Source: JAVKFY01 sp040223615 (GTDB taxonomy: Bacteria > Pseudomonadota > Alphaproteobacteria > GCA-2731375). Taken from it: a DNA stretch of 24,839 nt. Both the position numbers and the translations under genes were made by a program. Position 1 is the first letter of the stretch. Every line of letters begins with the position of its first letter. The notes beneath the pieces are model-generated. The model ran no database searches. It was not told the DNA's origin and was given only the letters and a program-made list of their open reading frames with translations. This document shows positions 6,914 through 14,520 of this stretch, piece by piece. The stretch lies in NCBI GenBank assembly GCA_040223615.1, contig JAVKFY010000041.1:1-24839 (forward strand). Reading direction: 5' to 3'.

Positions 6914-8089
6914 GTGGCGCGTACGCAGGTCGGGATTATCGGCGCGGGTCCGGCGGGGCTACTGCTGTCGCAACTGCTGCATCTGGAAGGGATCGAGTCG
7001 GTGATCCTGGAGTGGCGCGGGCGCGACCATGTACTGGGGCGGATTCGCGCCGGGGTGATCGAGCGCGGCACTGTCGACCTGCTGCGCCAGGCCAATGTGC
7101 ACGCGCGCCTGGACGCGGAAGGCGAGGCCCACGACGGCGTCAACCTGGCCTTCGCCGGGCGCGAGCTGCGCATCGCGCTGAAGGACCTCACCGGATCGGC
7201 GGTCACGGTCTACGGCCAGACCGAGATCACCCGCGACCTGTTCGCGGCGCGCGATGCGATGGGCGGCACCATCGTGCACAATGCCGAGGACGTACGGCCG
7301 CACGACGTCGATGGCGCCGCACCGTTCCTGACCTACCGCAAGGGCGACGAACTGGTGCGGCTCGACTGCGACTTCATCGCCGGCTGCGACGGCTTTCACG
7401 GCATCAGCCGGCGGTCGATCCCGACGGATGTCCTGCGCACGTTCGAGAAGGTCTATCCGTTCGGCTGGCTCGGCGTGCTGTCGCGCACGCCGCCGGTGCA
7501 TCACGAGCTGATCTACGCCAACCACGACCGCGGCTTCGCACTGTGCTCGATGCGCAGCCGCGCGCTGTCGCGCTACTACGTACAGTGCCCGGTCGACGAG
7601 GACATCGAGGCCTGGCCCGACGAACGGTTCTGGGACGAGCTGCGGGCGCGGCTGCCGGCCGAGGTCGCCGCGCGGCTGGTGAGCGGCGAGGCGATCGAGA
7701 AGTCGATCGCGCCGCTGCGCAGCTTCGTCGCCGAGCCGATGCGGCACGGCCGCCTGTTCCTGGCCGGCGACGCCGCGCACATCGTGCCGCCGACCGGTGC
7801 CAAGGGACTGAACCTCGCGGCCTCCGACATTCACTACCTGTCGCGGGCGCTGATCGGTTTCTACAAGCGCGGCGACGAGCAGGGGCTGAGCGACTATTCC
7901 GCCACCGCGCTGGCGCGGGTCTGGAAGGCGGAGCGGTTCTCGTGGTGGATGACGATGCTGATGCACCGACTGCCCGACGAGGGCGACTTCAACGGCCGGG
8001 TACAGCTCGCCGAGCTAGACTACCTGGCGACCTCGACCGCCGCGCAGACCGCGCTGGCGGAGAACTACGTCGGCCTGCCGCTGGCGTAG
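6914..8089 (+). CDS. pobA: 4-hydroxybenzoate 3-monooxygenase
   Basis: The protein has 391 residues, against 394 for the Pseudomonas enzyme. It is a flavoprotein hydroxylase that converts 4-hydroxybenzoate to protocatechuate with NADPH and O2, feeding the beta-ketoadipate pathway. The FAD-binding GAGPAG (10-15), the CDGFHG motif (158-163) and the LAGDAAH motif (283-289, D286) are in place. The substrate-site residues fall at the numbers known for the Pseudomonas enzyme: Y201, R214, R220, Y222, P293 and Y385. The start is GTG at 6914, with GGGAGGG 5-10 bases upstream. The gene stands alone on the plus strand and converges on the PhyH gene with 6 bases between stop codons. Protocatechuate-pathway genes are not in the window. 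Confidence 0.95.
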   Translation: MARTQVGIIGAGPAGLLLSQLLHLEGIESVILEWRGRDHVLGRIRAGVIERGTVDLLRQANVHARLDAEGEAHDGVNLAFAGRELRIALKDLTGSAVTVYGQTEITRDLFAARDAMGGTIVHNAEDVRPHDVDGAAPFLTYRKGDELVRLDCDFIAGCDGFHGISRRSIPTDVLRTFEKVYPFGWLGVLSRTPPVHHELIYANHDRGFALCSMRSRALSRYYVQCPVDEDIEAWPDERFWDELRARLPAEVAARLVSGEAIEKSIAPLRSFVAEPMRHGRLFLAGDAAHIVPPTGAKGLNLAASDIHYLSRALIGFYKRGDEQGLSDYSATALARVWKAERFSWWMTMLMHRLPDEGDFNGRVQLAELDYLATSTAAQTALAENYVGLPLA

Positions 8090-8095
8090 CCCGGC

Positions 8096-9004
8096 TCAGC
8101 GTGGCGCGACCTCGCCCCAGAAGGCGGGGCGCTCGGCGATCGGACCGTCGCCGGCCATGACCTGTTCCTGGTCCTCCGGCACATAGAAGAAGTCGCCGGG
8201 GCGGAAGTCGTGGCCGAGGTCGCCGAGCAGGCGGCGCTGGCGCGGCGTGCACCTGTCGAACAGCGCCTGGTAGGGCGCGCCGAAGTCGTACGCACGCATG
8301 AACATCTGGGTGTAGTTGTACAGGATGGTCTTGCGCGAGGTGTTGGAGCGGTTCGGCGACGGCCCGTGCCAGATCGCGTGCGGGAAGACATAGGCGTCGC
8401 CGGCCTTGCCCATGAGCTGCACCGCGCCCGGCGCGTGCGGATGCGGGATGCGCTCGGGCCGGTCGGGATAGGGCCGCAGGTGGCTGCCGGGGAACAGCGT
8501 GAAGTTGCCGCTGTCCGGCTCGGTGACGTCGGTCAGCAGATACATCACCTTCACCGCCAGCGGCCGGCTGGTCTCGGTGACGCGGATGCCGCGCTGGCCC
8601 TCGCCGCCATCGGTGTGGGTGTAGCCGGGGAAGCCGTCGCCGGCGGCGCGCACGATCGCCTGGCTCATCGAGAACTGGATGTAGGGACCCATCAGGTCGA
8701 GGATCAGGTCGAACACCGCCGGCCGGTCGATCAGGTCGATGAAAGCCTGATGGTAGGGCAGCAGGTCGCGCCGGTCCATGAAGGCTTCGAGGTCCGGGTT
8801 GGCGTGCTCGACCCAGTCATAGTGGCCACGCGGCAGCTTGCCCGGCGCCGGCTCGTAGCCGGGCAGCATGCGGACCCGGTCGATCTCGTCGGAAAAGAAC
8901 GCGACCTCGGCCGGGCTCAGCGCGGCCTCCAGGTGCAGATACCCGTCGACGGCCCACTGCTCGCGCTGTTCTTCGTTCAGCACGCGGTTGGTGTTGGCCA
9001 GCAT
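8096..9004 (-). CDS. Phytanoyl-CoA dioxygenase (PhyH) family Fe(II)/2-oxoglutarate oxygenase
   Basis: The protein has 302 residues. The facial triad is visible: H130 and D132 in YTHTDGG and a distal His at H209 or H213 (PHAIWHGPSPN), followed by R224 (SRKTI) as the likely 2-oxoglutarate carboxylate partner. The N-terminal 'EEQREQWAVDGYLHLEAALS' is typical of the family. Members hydroxylate very varied small molecules, so the substrate is not known. The AAGGAG ribosome binding site sits 5 bases before the ATG (9002-9004). It is the last of four minus-strand genes and lies 26 bases after the HAD gene, probably in one operon. Confidence 0.88.
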   Translation of the reverse strand: MLANTNRVLNEEQREQWAVDGYLHLEAALSPAEVAFFSDEIDRVRMLPGYEPAPGKLPRGHYDWVEHANPDLEAFMDRRDLLPYHQAFIDLIDRPAVFDLILDLMGPYIQFSMSQAIVRAAGDGFPGYTHTDGGEGQRGIRVTETSRPLAVKVMYLLTDVTEPDSGNFTLFPGSHLRPYPDRPERIPHPHAPGAVQLMGKAGDAYVFPHAIWHGPSPNRSNTSRKTILYNYTQMFMRAYDFGAPYQALFDRCTPRQRRLLGDLGHDFRPGDFFYVPEDQEQVMAGDGPIAERPAFWGEVAPR

Positions 9005-9030
9005 GGCGTTCTCCTTGTTGGTCCCGCTTC

Positions 9031-9741
9031 TCAGGCGCCGAGCGCGGCGGCCAGGGCGGGGAAATCATCGACCACGAAATCATAGCCGTTGTCGGCGGCC
9101 GGCGGCGTGTCCGGGCCCCACTCCTGCGGCCGGCGCACCAGCGCGGTCCTGAACCCGACCGCTTTGGCGGCGTCGAGATCGAAGCTGTGGCAGGCGACCA
9201 TCAGGCACTGACCGACGTCGAGTTGCAACCGCGCCGCGGCAGTCCGGTAGGCCTCGGGCAGCAGCTTGTACTTGCCGATGCCCTCGCAGCTCAGCACCGC
9301 GTCCCACGACAGGCCGTTCTTGCGCGCGGTGTCGATGATCAGCCGGTAGGACAGGATGGTGAACGAGGCGACGATGTAGCGCCGGCGCAGCTTCGGCAAC
9401 ACGTCGGGGAAGTCGGGCCAGCAGCGAAATCCATGCGGCGCGTCGTAAGCGATGGCGTGGATGTCTTCATCTGTGAAGGCGTCGAGCCCGTGCTCCTTGA
9501 CCAGCGCCTCGACGGTGAAGCGATGCGCGCCGTCGAAATTGTAGGCCGGCGGCTCGTGTTCGCCGAGATTGATCATCGCCTTCAGTGCGCGGCGACGGGT
9601 CTCGTTGGCCAGCGCCGCCCAGTCGCGCTCGACGCCGTGGCGCTGGCCGGCGGCGGCGAAGGCGTCGCGGAAGCCGGTGTGCCAGTCGAGGATGGTGCCG
9701 CCGGTGTCGAAGGTAAGCGCCTGGATGCTGTTGTCGGTCAT
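9031..9741 (-). CDS. HAD-superfamily hydrolase, haloacid dehalogenase type II-like
   Basis: The protein has 236 residues. Motif I is FDTGGT (11-16) with the nucleophile D12. Motif II gives S126 in VASFTILS, the motif III Lys is K159 or K157 (GKYKLLPEAY), and the C-terminal motif is ACHSFDLDAAKAVGF (183-197, D188). The overall pattern is that of L-2-haloacid dehalogenase-like proteins. Bona fide dehalogenases, however, have a Ser-Asn pair in motif II and an Asn at the position of H185; here these read Ser-Phe and His. Dehalogenation is therefore doubtful and another C-O or C-P hydrolysis is possible. It lies between the PhyH and TauD oxygenase genes, 21 bases after the latter. Confidence 0.85.
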   Translation of the reverse strand: MTDNSIQALTFDTGGTILDWHTGFRDAFAAAGQRHGVERDWAALANETRRRALKAMINLGEHEPPAYNFDGAHRFTVEALVKEHGLDAFTDEDIHAIAYDAPHGFRCWPDFPDVLPKLRRRYIVASFTILSYRLIIDTARKNGLSWDAVLSCEGIGKYKLLPEAYRTAAARLQLDVGQCLMVACHSFDLDAAKAVGFRTALVRRPQEWGPDTPPAADNGYDFVVDDFPALAAALGA

Positions 9742-9762
9742 CGTCGTCCTGCCGTCCGCCGC

Positions 9763-10611
9763 CTAGACCGGCACGTCGCCGGCCGCGGTGGTGCGGTGCA
9801 TCAGGCGCGGCTGCGTGTCGTCGTAGTCGTAGATCGCGTAGTGCATGGTCGAGCGGTTGTCCCACAATACCAGGTCGCCGGCCCGCCATTGATGACGGTA
9901 GACGTTCTCCGAGCGGGTCGCCTGGGCGTTGAGGAACTCGAGCAGCGGGGCGCTCTCGGCCGCGGTCATGTCCGCGAAACGCGTGGTGTAGGCCGGGTTG
10001 GTGTAGAGCGCTTTCTTGCCGCTCTCGGGATGGGTGCGCACGACGGGGTGCGTCGCCGGCTCGGGCGTGTCGAAGCGGCGCGAGTTGTTGTCGCCGGCGG
10101 CCGCCCGCTGTGCCAGCAGCTCGGCCGAATGCAAGGCCTTCAGCGGCCGCAGCATGTCTCGCATCGCCTCCGACAACCCGTCGTAGGCGGCGACCATGTT
10201 GCACCACATGGTGTCGCCACGGCCGGCCGGCACCTCGCGGGCGTAGAGCGCGGAGGCCATCGGCGGGCGGGCGGCATAGGAGATGTCGGAGTGCCAGAAG
10301 TCGTTGCGGGCGCCGCGGCTGCCGGGCCGGTTCTCCAGCACCAGGATCTCCGGGTGTTCGGGAATCCCGGCGCGGGTGCCCAGTGGGTGCGGCTCGACCG
10401 GCCCCAGCATGCGGGTGAAGGCGATCTGCTGCGCCGGCGTCAGGTCCTGGTCGGGAAACACCAGCACGTGACGGTCGTGCCAAGCGGCACGCACGGCGGC
10501 AAAGGTCTTCTGGTCGATGGCGGCGAGGTCGAGCCCGTGCACGGCGGCGCCGATCGTACCGGCCAGCGGCCGGACGTCGAGGTTGGCACCATGGGTCTGC
10601 GGCGCGTTCAT
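9763..10611 (-). CDS. TauD/TfdA family Fe(II)/2-oxoglutarate dioxygenase
   Basis: The protein has 282 residues, close to E. coli TauD (283). The metal triad is H107 and D109 (FWHSDISY) and the distal H257 in DNRSTMHYA, followed by the 2-oxoglutarate-binding Arg in the C-terminal 'RLMHRTT' segment (269-275). The N-terminal 'PLAGTIGAAVHGLDL' is also typical. TauD acts on taurine and TfdA on 2,4-D; the family also covers other sulfonates, carnitine-like compounds and aryloxyalkanoates. No sulfonate transporter is adjacent, so the substrate is open. The ATG is at 10609-10611; the ribosome binding site is weak. It is the second gene of the minus-strand set, 72 bases after the VOC gene. Confidence 0.88.
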   Translation of the reverse strand: MNAPQTHGANLDVRPLAGTIGAAVHGLDLAAIDQKTFAAVRAAWHDRHVLVFPDQDLTPAQQIAFTRMLGPVEPHPLGTRAGIPEHPEILVLENRPGSRGARNDFWHSDISYAARPPMASALYAREVPAGRGDTMWCNMVAAYDGLSEAMRDMLRPLKALHSAELLAQRAAAGDNNSRRFDTPEPATHPVVRTHPESGKKALYTNPAYTTRFADMTAAESAPLLEFLNAQATRSENVYRHQWRAGDLVLWDNRSTMHYAIYDYDDTQPRLMHRTTAAGDVPV

Positions 10612-10683
10612 GGCGGCGATTGTACCATCGCCTTGGCGGCCAATCCTATGGCGCCATCCCGCGCGTAGACCCAGAGTGACGCT

Positions 10684-11043
10684 TCAGGTGTCCTCCAGCG
10701 GCTTCGCGAAGCTGAGCTCGTGGCCGTCGGGGTCGCGGACGTGGAAGAAGCGCTCGCCCCAGGGCGCGTCGCGCGGCGGCGCCTCGGGCGCGTAGCCGGC
10801 GTCAATCACGCGGCGGTATTGCGCGTCGACGTCGTCGACGTAGAAGATCGCCCGCCCCCAGCTGGTCGGCGGCACCTCGGGCGTGGCGAACAGGTTCACG
10901 TGGTCGGCGCCGACGCGGAAGCTGGTGAAACCGTCCTCCGGCCCGCCGTGCTTCAGCGCGAAGCCCAGCGCCCGGTAAAAGGCGACCGACCGCGCCATGT
11001 CGGCGACGGCCAGAGTCAGCGCGTTCAGGCTCTCGATCGTCAT
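10684..11043 (-). CDS. VOC (glyoxalase/bleomycin resistance/dioxygenase fold) protein
   Basis: The protein has 119 residues, a single VOC module made of two beta-alpha-beta-beta-beta halves. Supporting segments are LTLAVADMARSVAFYRALGF (9-28) and the second half, RAIFYVDDVDA to FFHVRDPDGHELSFAKP. H48 (DHVNL) and E109 (GHEL) stand at common metal-ligand positions, but the first-strand ligand usually found as His appears to be Ala (A8), so metal dependence is uncertain. VOC proteins include glyoxalases, resistance proteins and ring-cleavage enzymes. The gene is the first of the minus-strand group and is divergent from glnK. Confidence 0.82.
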   Translation of the reverse strand: MTIESLNALTLAVADMARSVAFYRALGFALKHGGPEDGFTSFRVGADHVNLFATPEVPPTSWGRAIFYVDDVDAQYRRVIDAGYAPEAPPRDAPWGERFFHVRDPDGHELSFAKPLEDT

Positions 11044-11187
11044 CGCGGCAGCATAGCATGCCTCGTCTCTGCCTAAATATCAGGCATTCCGTGAAACATG
11101 CCTATCATTTTTGCAACGCATCCGCCTGCGAATTCAGCACTTTCCTGTTATTGCAGTTATCTCAATAACTTACCGCAGTGCCGCAAA

Positions 11188-11205
11188 TCGGCATGGTTCT
11201 TGAGT
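11188..11205 (+). promoter_or_regulatory. Candidate sigma-54 (-24/-12) promoter of glnK-amtB
   Basis: The stretch TCGGCATGGTTCTTGAG matches the sigma-54 consensus (TGGCACG-N4-TTGCA) closely. The -24 GG is at 11190-11191, but the -12 dinucleotide is GA (11202-11203) instead of GC. Initiation would fall near 11214, about 40 bases before the glnK start. glnK-amtB operons are commonly under RpoN/NtrC control in Proteobacteria, which supports the reading. I could not identify a convincing NtrC site upstream. Confidence 0.4.
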
Positions 11206-11255
11206 TGGAGGGCTGCGGATCGCCGCGAAGGGCGGATAACCATAGGGGCTGGCAC

Positions 11256-11594
11256 ATGAAACTGATCATGGCCGTAATCAAGCCGTTCAAGCTCGACGAG
11301 GTGCGCGAGGCACTGACCCAACTAGGGGTTCAGGGCCTCACGGTCTCCGAAGTGAAGGGCTTCGGGCGGCAACAAGGGCACACGGAAATCTATCGCGGCG
11401 CGGAATACGCCGTGAATTTCCTGCCGAAGCTGAAGATCGAGATCGCGGTGGCGGACGACCTGGCCGACCAGGTGGTCGAAACCATCACCAATGCCGCGCG
11501 CACCGGACAGATCGGCGACGGCAAGATCTTCATCCTGGATCTGGAGCGGGCCGTGCGCATCCGCACCGGCGAAACCGACGCCGACGCGCTCTAA
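11256..11594 (+). CDS. glnK: PII nitrogen-regulatory protein GlnK
   Basis: The protein has 112 residues, the exact usual PII length. It starts with the hallmark MKLIMAVIKPFKLDEVREAL. The T-loop (37-58) carries Y51 in RGAEYAVNF, the residue uridylylated by GlnD. The KIFILDLE segment with downstream 'VRIRTGE' is the ATP/2-oxoglutarate-binding C-terminal part. GlnK signals nitrogen status through 2-oxoglutarate and ATP/ADP, and blocks the AmtB channel by inserting its T-loop. The name GlnK rather than GlnB follows from amtB lying 14 bases downstream. An in-frame GTG further upstream exists, but the family start is the ATG at 11256. Confidence 0.95.
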   Translation: MKLIMAVIKPFKLDEVREALTQLGVQGLTVSEVKGFGRQQGHTEIYRGAEYAVNFLPKLKIEIAVADDLADQVVETITNAARTGQIGDGKIFILDLERAVRIRTGETDADAL

Positions 11595-11608
11595 CGAGGA
11601 CCGACGCT

Positions 11609-12946
11609 ATGAAAATCTTCAACAACAAACTGCTGCGCCGCGGCGCCTGGGCCGCGATCGCGGTGCCGGCACTGGGCGTCGGCGCGGCCGCGGCCGCGGT
11701 CGAGGTGGAGACGGCGTACGTCCTCAACTCGTTCAGCTTCCTGGTGCACGGCTTCCTGGTGATGTGGATGGCGGCCGGCTTCTGCATGCTGGAAGGCGGT
11801 CTGGTGCGGACCAAGAACGTCGCCATGCAGTGCACCAAGAACATCTCGCTCTATTCCGTCGCCGGCATCATGTATTTCCTGATCGGCTACAACCTGATGT
11901 ACGACGGCGTCGACGGCGGCTTCATCGGCAGCTTCGGCATCTGGGGCCCGGACGATTCCGGCGCGCTGGCCGAGGGCGCCGAGATCGACCCGGCCGGCTA
12001 CGCGGCCTCGTCGGACTGGTTCTTCCAGATGGTGTTCGTGGCCACCGCGGCCTCGATCGTCTCCGGCACCCTGGCCGAGCGCATCAAGCTGTGGCCGTTC
12101 CTGATCTTCGTGGTGGTGCTGACCGGCTTCATCTACCCGATCCAGGGTTCCTGGCAGTGGGGCGCGGGCTGGCTGTCGGAGAAGGGCTTCGCCGACTTCG
12201 CCGGTTCGACGCTGGTGCACTCCACCGGCGGCTGGGCGGCACTGGCCGGCGCGATCCTGCTGGGCGCGCGCAAGGGCAAGTATGACAGCGCCGGGCGGGT
12301 GCACCCGATGCCGGGCTCGTCGCTGCCGCTGGCGACGCTGGGCACCTTCGTGCTGTGGCTCGGCTGGTTCGGCTTCAACGGCGGCTCGCAGCTCGCCATG
12401 GGTTCGGCCGCCGACGTGGTGGCGATCTCCAACATCTACGTCAACACCAACCTGGCCGCCTGCGGCGGCGTGGTGGCGGCGATGATCGCGACCCAGGTGA
12501 TGTACAAGAAGGTCGACCTGACCATGGCGCTGAACGGCGCGCTGGCCGGTCTGGTGTCGATCACCGCAGGTCCGGACACCCCGTCGCTGGGGCTGGCGGT
12601 GATCATCGGCGCGATCGGCGGCGTTTTGGTGGTGGCGACCGTGCCGCTGCTCGACAAGCTGAAGATCGACGACGTCGTCGGCGCGATCCCGGTCCACCTG
12701 GTGTGCGGCATCTGGGGCACCATCGCGGTGCCGATCTCGAACGACGGCGCCAGCTTCGTGACCCAGATCATCGGCATCGTGTCGATCGGCGCGTTCGTCT
12801 TCGTGGTCAGCCTGGTGGTGTGGGCGATCCTGAAGTTCACCGTCGGCATCCGGCTGGGCGAGGAAGACGAGGCCAACGGCGCCGACCGCGCCGAGCTCGG
12901 TCTGGAGGCCTACCCCGAGTTCGGGCGCGGCTCCCAGACCGTGTAG
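11609..12946 (+). CDS. amtB: Ammonium channel AmtB
   Basis: The protein has 445 residues, an inner-membrane trimer subunit that conducts NH4+/NH3. The N-terminal 30 residues look like a cleaved signal sequence (LLRRGAWAAIAVPALGVGAAAAA), followed by eleven predicted membrane helices. The pore twin histidines are H204 (STLVHSTGGW) and H363 (IPVHLVCGIWG). Other family landmarks are 'HGFLVMWMAAGFCMLEGGLVRTKN' near residues 47-70, 'GTLAERIKLWPF' (153-164) and the cytoplasmic tail RLGEEDE...GLEAYPEF, which is the GlnK-docking region. CGAGGA precedes the ATG. It is co-transcribed with glnK and ended by a strong terminator at 12973. Confidence 0.96.
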   Translation: MKIFNNKLLRRGAWAAIAVPALGVGAAAAAVEVETAYVLNSFSFLVHGFLVMWMAAGFCMLEGGLVRTKNVAMQCTKNISLYSVAGIMYFLIGYNLMYDGVDGGFIGSFGIWGPDDSGALAEGAEIDPAGYAASSDWFFQMVFVATAASIVSGTLAERIKLWPFLIFVVVLTGFIYPIQGSWQWGAGWLSEKGFADFAGSTLVHSTGGWAALAGAILLGARKGKYDSAGRVHPMPGSSLPLATLGTFVLWLGWFGFNGGSQLAMGSAADVVAISNIYVNTNLAACGGVVAAMIATQVMYKKVDLTMALNGALAGLVSITAGPDTPSLGLAVIIGAIGGVLVVATVPLLDKLKIDDVVGAIPVHLVCGIWGTIAVPISNDGASFVTQIIGIVSIGAFVFVVSLVVWAILKFTVGIRLGEEDEANGADRAELGLEAYPEFGRGSQTV

Positions 12947-12972
12947 CAACGACGCGCGTCGCAACTTGAACC

Positions 12973-13003
12973 GGCCCCGGCGGGCAACCGCCGGGGCCTT
13001 TTT
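12973..13003 (+). terminator. Rho-independent terminator of glnK-amtB
   Basis: An 11-base-pair perfect GC stem (GGCCCCGGCGG / CCGCCGGGGCC) with a four-base loop GCAA is followed directly by TTTTT. It starts 26 bases after the amtB stop codon. Confidence 0.95.
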
Positions 13004-13331
13004 CTTGCCGCCGACCGATGCGGAGACGGCGCTTCAACGCTCGCCGGCAACTTCTTGGCAGAATGCAGAAATCGGTCGTTTGAAGAGGTTCATCCACCGA
13101 TTCGTCCACAGCTGCGAACAAAGCAAAAACTGAATCGGATCAGTTACTTAGCGTTAACCATGGCAAATCGCCATTGCTTGTAGCGCACGGTTGCGGCATC
13201 TACTGTATCTGGGCCTCGTTTTGCGTCTGTTCGCATGGCCCTGGATCGCCGCGAATCACCTGCGAATCGCCGTGGTCATAACCCGAGGGCCGGAGGCCCG
13301 GTCCGAGACCAGAACGCCGCACGAGCCCGTC
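13004..13331 (+). other. Long leader/intergenic region before the aminotransferase gene
   Basis: These 328 bases hold no supported gene. The stretch 13060-13200 is clearly more AT-rich than its surroundings, as expected for a promoter. It contains a perfect 6-base inverted repeat with 6-base spacing, AACTGA-N6-TCAGTT (13128-13145), a possible operator. Further on, GCGAATCACC (13251-13260) and GCGAATCGCC (13262-13271) form a near-perfect direct repeat of one-turn period. An open frame runs upstream of the aminotransferase start from about 13191, but it has no family-like sequence before MINPRLDL and is not annotated. Confidence 0.5.
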
Positions 13332-14519
13332 ATGATCAACCCGCGCCTGGACCTGCTGCCCGACTATCCGTTCCAACGGCTGCGCGACCTGCTGAACCCG
13401 CTCACCGCGCCGGCCGGCGTCGATCCGGTGCTGATGAGCCTGGGCGAGCCGCAGCACGAATATCCCGACCTGGTGGCCAAGGTGCTGGCCGAGAACGCGC
13501 ATCTCTACGGCAAGTACCCGCCGGCCAAGGGCAGCCCGGCGCTGCGCCAGGCGATCGTCGACTGGCTCGGCCGGCGCTACGGCCTGAAACCGGACACGGT
13601 CGACCCGGAACGGCATGTCTCGGCGCTGTCGGGGACGCGCGAGGGGCTGTTCATGTGCGCTTTCCTGGCGGTGCCGCCGAGCAAGGCCGGGGCGCAGCCG
13701 CTGGTGCTGATGCCGAACCCGTTCTACCAGTGCTACGGTGGCGCGGCGATCGCCTCGGGCGCGCAGCCGGTCTACCTGCCGGTCACCAAGGAGACCAACT
13801 TCCTGCCCGACCTGGACGCGATCCCCGCCAAGACCTGGGAGCGCACGGCGCTGTTCTACCTGTGCTCGCCGTCGAACCCGCAGGGCACCATCGCTGACCT
13901 GGCCTATATCGAGCGACTGATCGCGCTGGCGCGGACGTATGACTTCGTTGTGGTGTTCGACGAGTGCTACGCGGAGATCTACACCGACCAGCCGCCGCCG
14001 GGCGCGCTGCAGGTGTGCGAGGCGCAGGGCAGCCTGGACAACGTGCTGTGCTTCCATTCTCTGTCGAAGCGCTCCAGCGTGCCGGGGCTGCGCGCCGGCT
14101 TCGTGGTCGGCGACCCGGACCTCATCCGGCTGTTCCTGCGGCTGCGCGAATATGGCGGCAACCCGATCCCGCTGCCGCTGGATGCCGCCGCGGCGGCGCT
14201 GTGGAACGACGAGGCGCACGTGGCGCCGAACCGGGCGCGTTACGTCGCCAAGTTCGACGAGGCGGAACGGATCTTCGGCAACCGGCTCGGCTTCTACCGC
14301 CCGGGCGGCGGCTTCTTCCTGTGGCTCGACGTCGGCGACGGCGAGGCGGCGACGGTGAAGCTGTGGACCGAGGCGGCGATCCGGGTGCTGCCCGGCGCCT
14401 ATCTCGCCGTCGGCGAGGCGGGCCAGGAAAACCCCGGCGCGCGCTACATCCGCATCGCCCTGGTCTACGACGAAGACACCACCGCGAAGGCGTTGCGCCG
14501 CATGGCCGAGGTGCTCTGA
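13332..14519 (+). CDS. Class I/II PLP-dependent aminotransferase (DapC-like, ftsK-linked)
   Basis: The protein has 395 residues, a fold-type I cytosolic aminotransferase. The PLP lysine is K246 in HSLSKRSSVPG. PLP-binding partners are N182 (SPSNPQG), D210 and Y213 (VVFDECYAEIY) and R254 (LRAG), with R-x-x-L near the C terminus (YIRIALV) as the substrate-carboxylate Arg. N-terminal 'NPRLDLLPDYPFQRL' and 'YGKYPPAKGSPALR' resemble the succinyldiaminopimelate aminotransferase (DapC) type; the true substrate is not certain. The ATG at 13332 was chosen because family-like sequence begins there; the ribosome binding site is poor. The stop is followed after one base by the ftsK ATG, so the two genes are coupled. 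Confidence 0.88.
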   Translation: MINPRLDLLPDYPFQRLRDLLNPLTAPAGVDPVLMSLGEPQHEYPDLVAKVLAENAHLYGKYPPAKGSPALRQAIVDWLGRRYGLKPDTVDPERHVSALSGTREGLFMCAFLAVPPSKAGAQPLVLMPNPFYQCYGGAAIASGAQPVYLPVTKETNFLPDLDAIPAKTWERTALFYLCSPSNPQGTIADLAYIERLIALARTYDFVVVFDECYAEIYTDQPPPGALQVCEAQGSLDNVLCFHSLSKRSSVPGLRAGFVVGDPDLIRLFLRLREYGGNPIPLPLDAAAAALWNDEAHVAPNRARYVAKFDEAERIFGNRLGFYRPGGGFFLWLDVGDGEAATVKLWTEAAIRVLPGAYLAVGEAGQENPGARYIRIALVYDEDTTAKALRRMAEVL

Positions 14520-14520
14520 C

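Noticed and set aside
11178..11255. GTG start giving glnK a 26-residue extension
   Set aside because: PII proteins begin at MKL and the full family length of 112 residues is reached from the ATG at 11256; the candidate promoter also overlaps the extension.
13144..13158. CtrA-like site (TTAC-N6-TTAACC) before the aminotransferase
   Set aside because: The consensus needs TTAA-N7-TTAA; both the spacing and one half-site are off.
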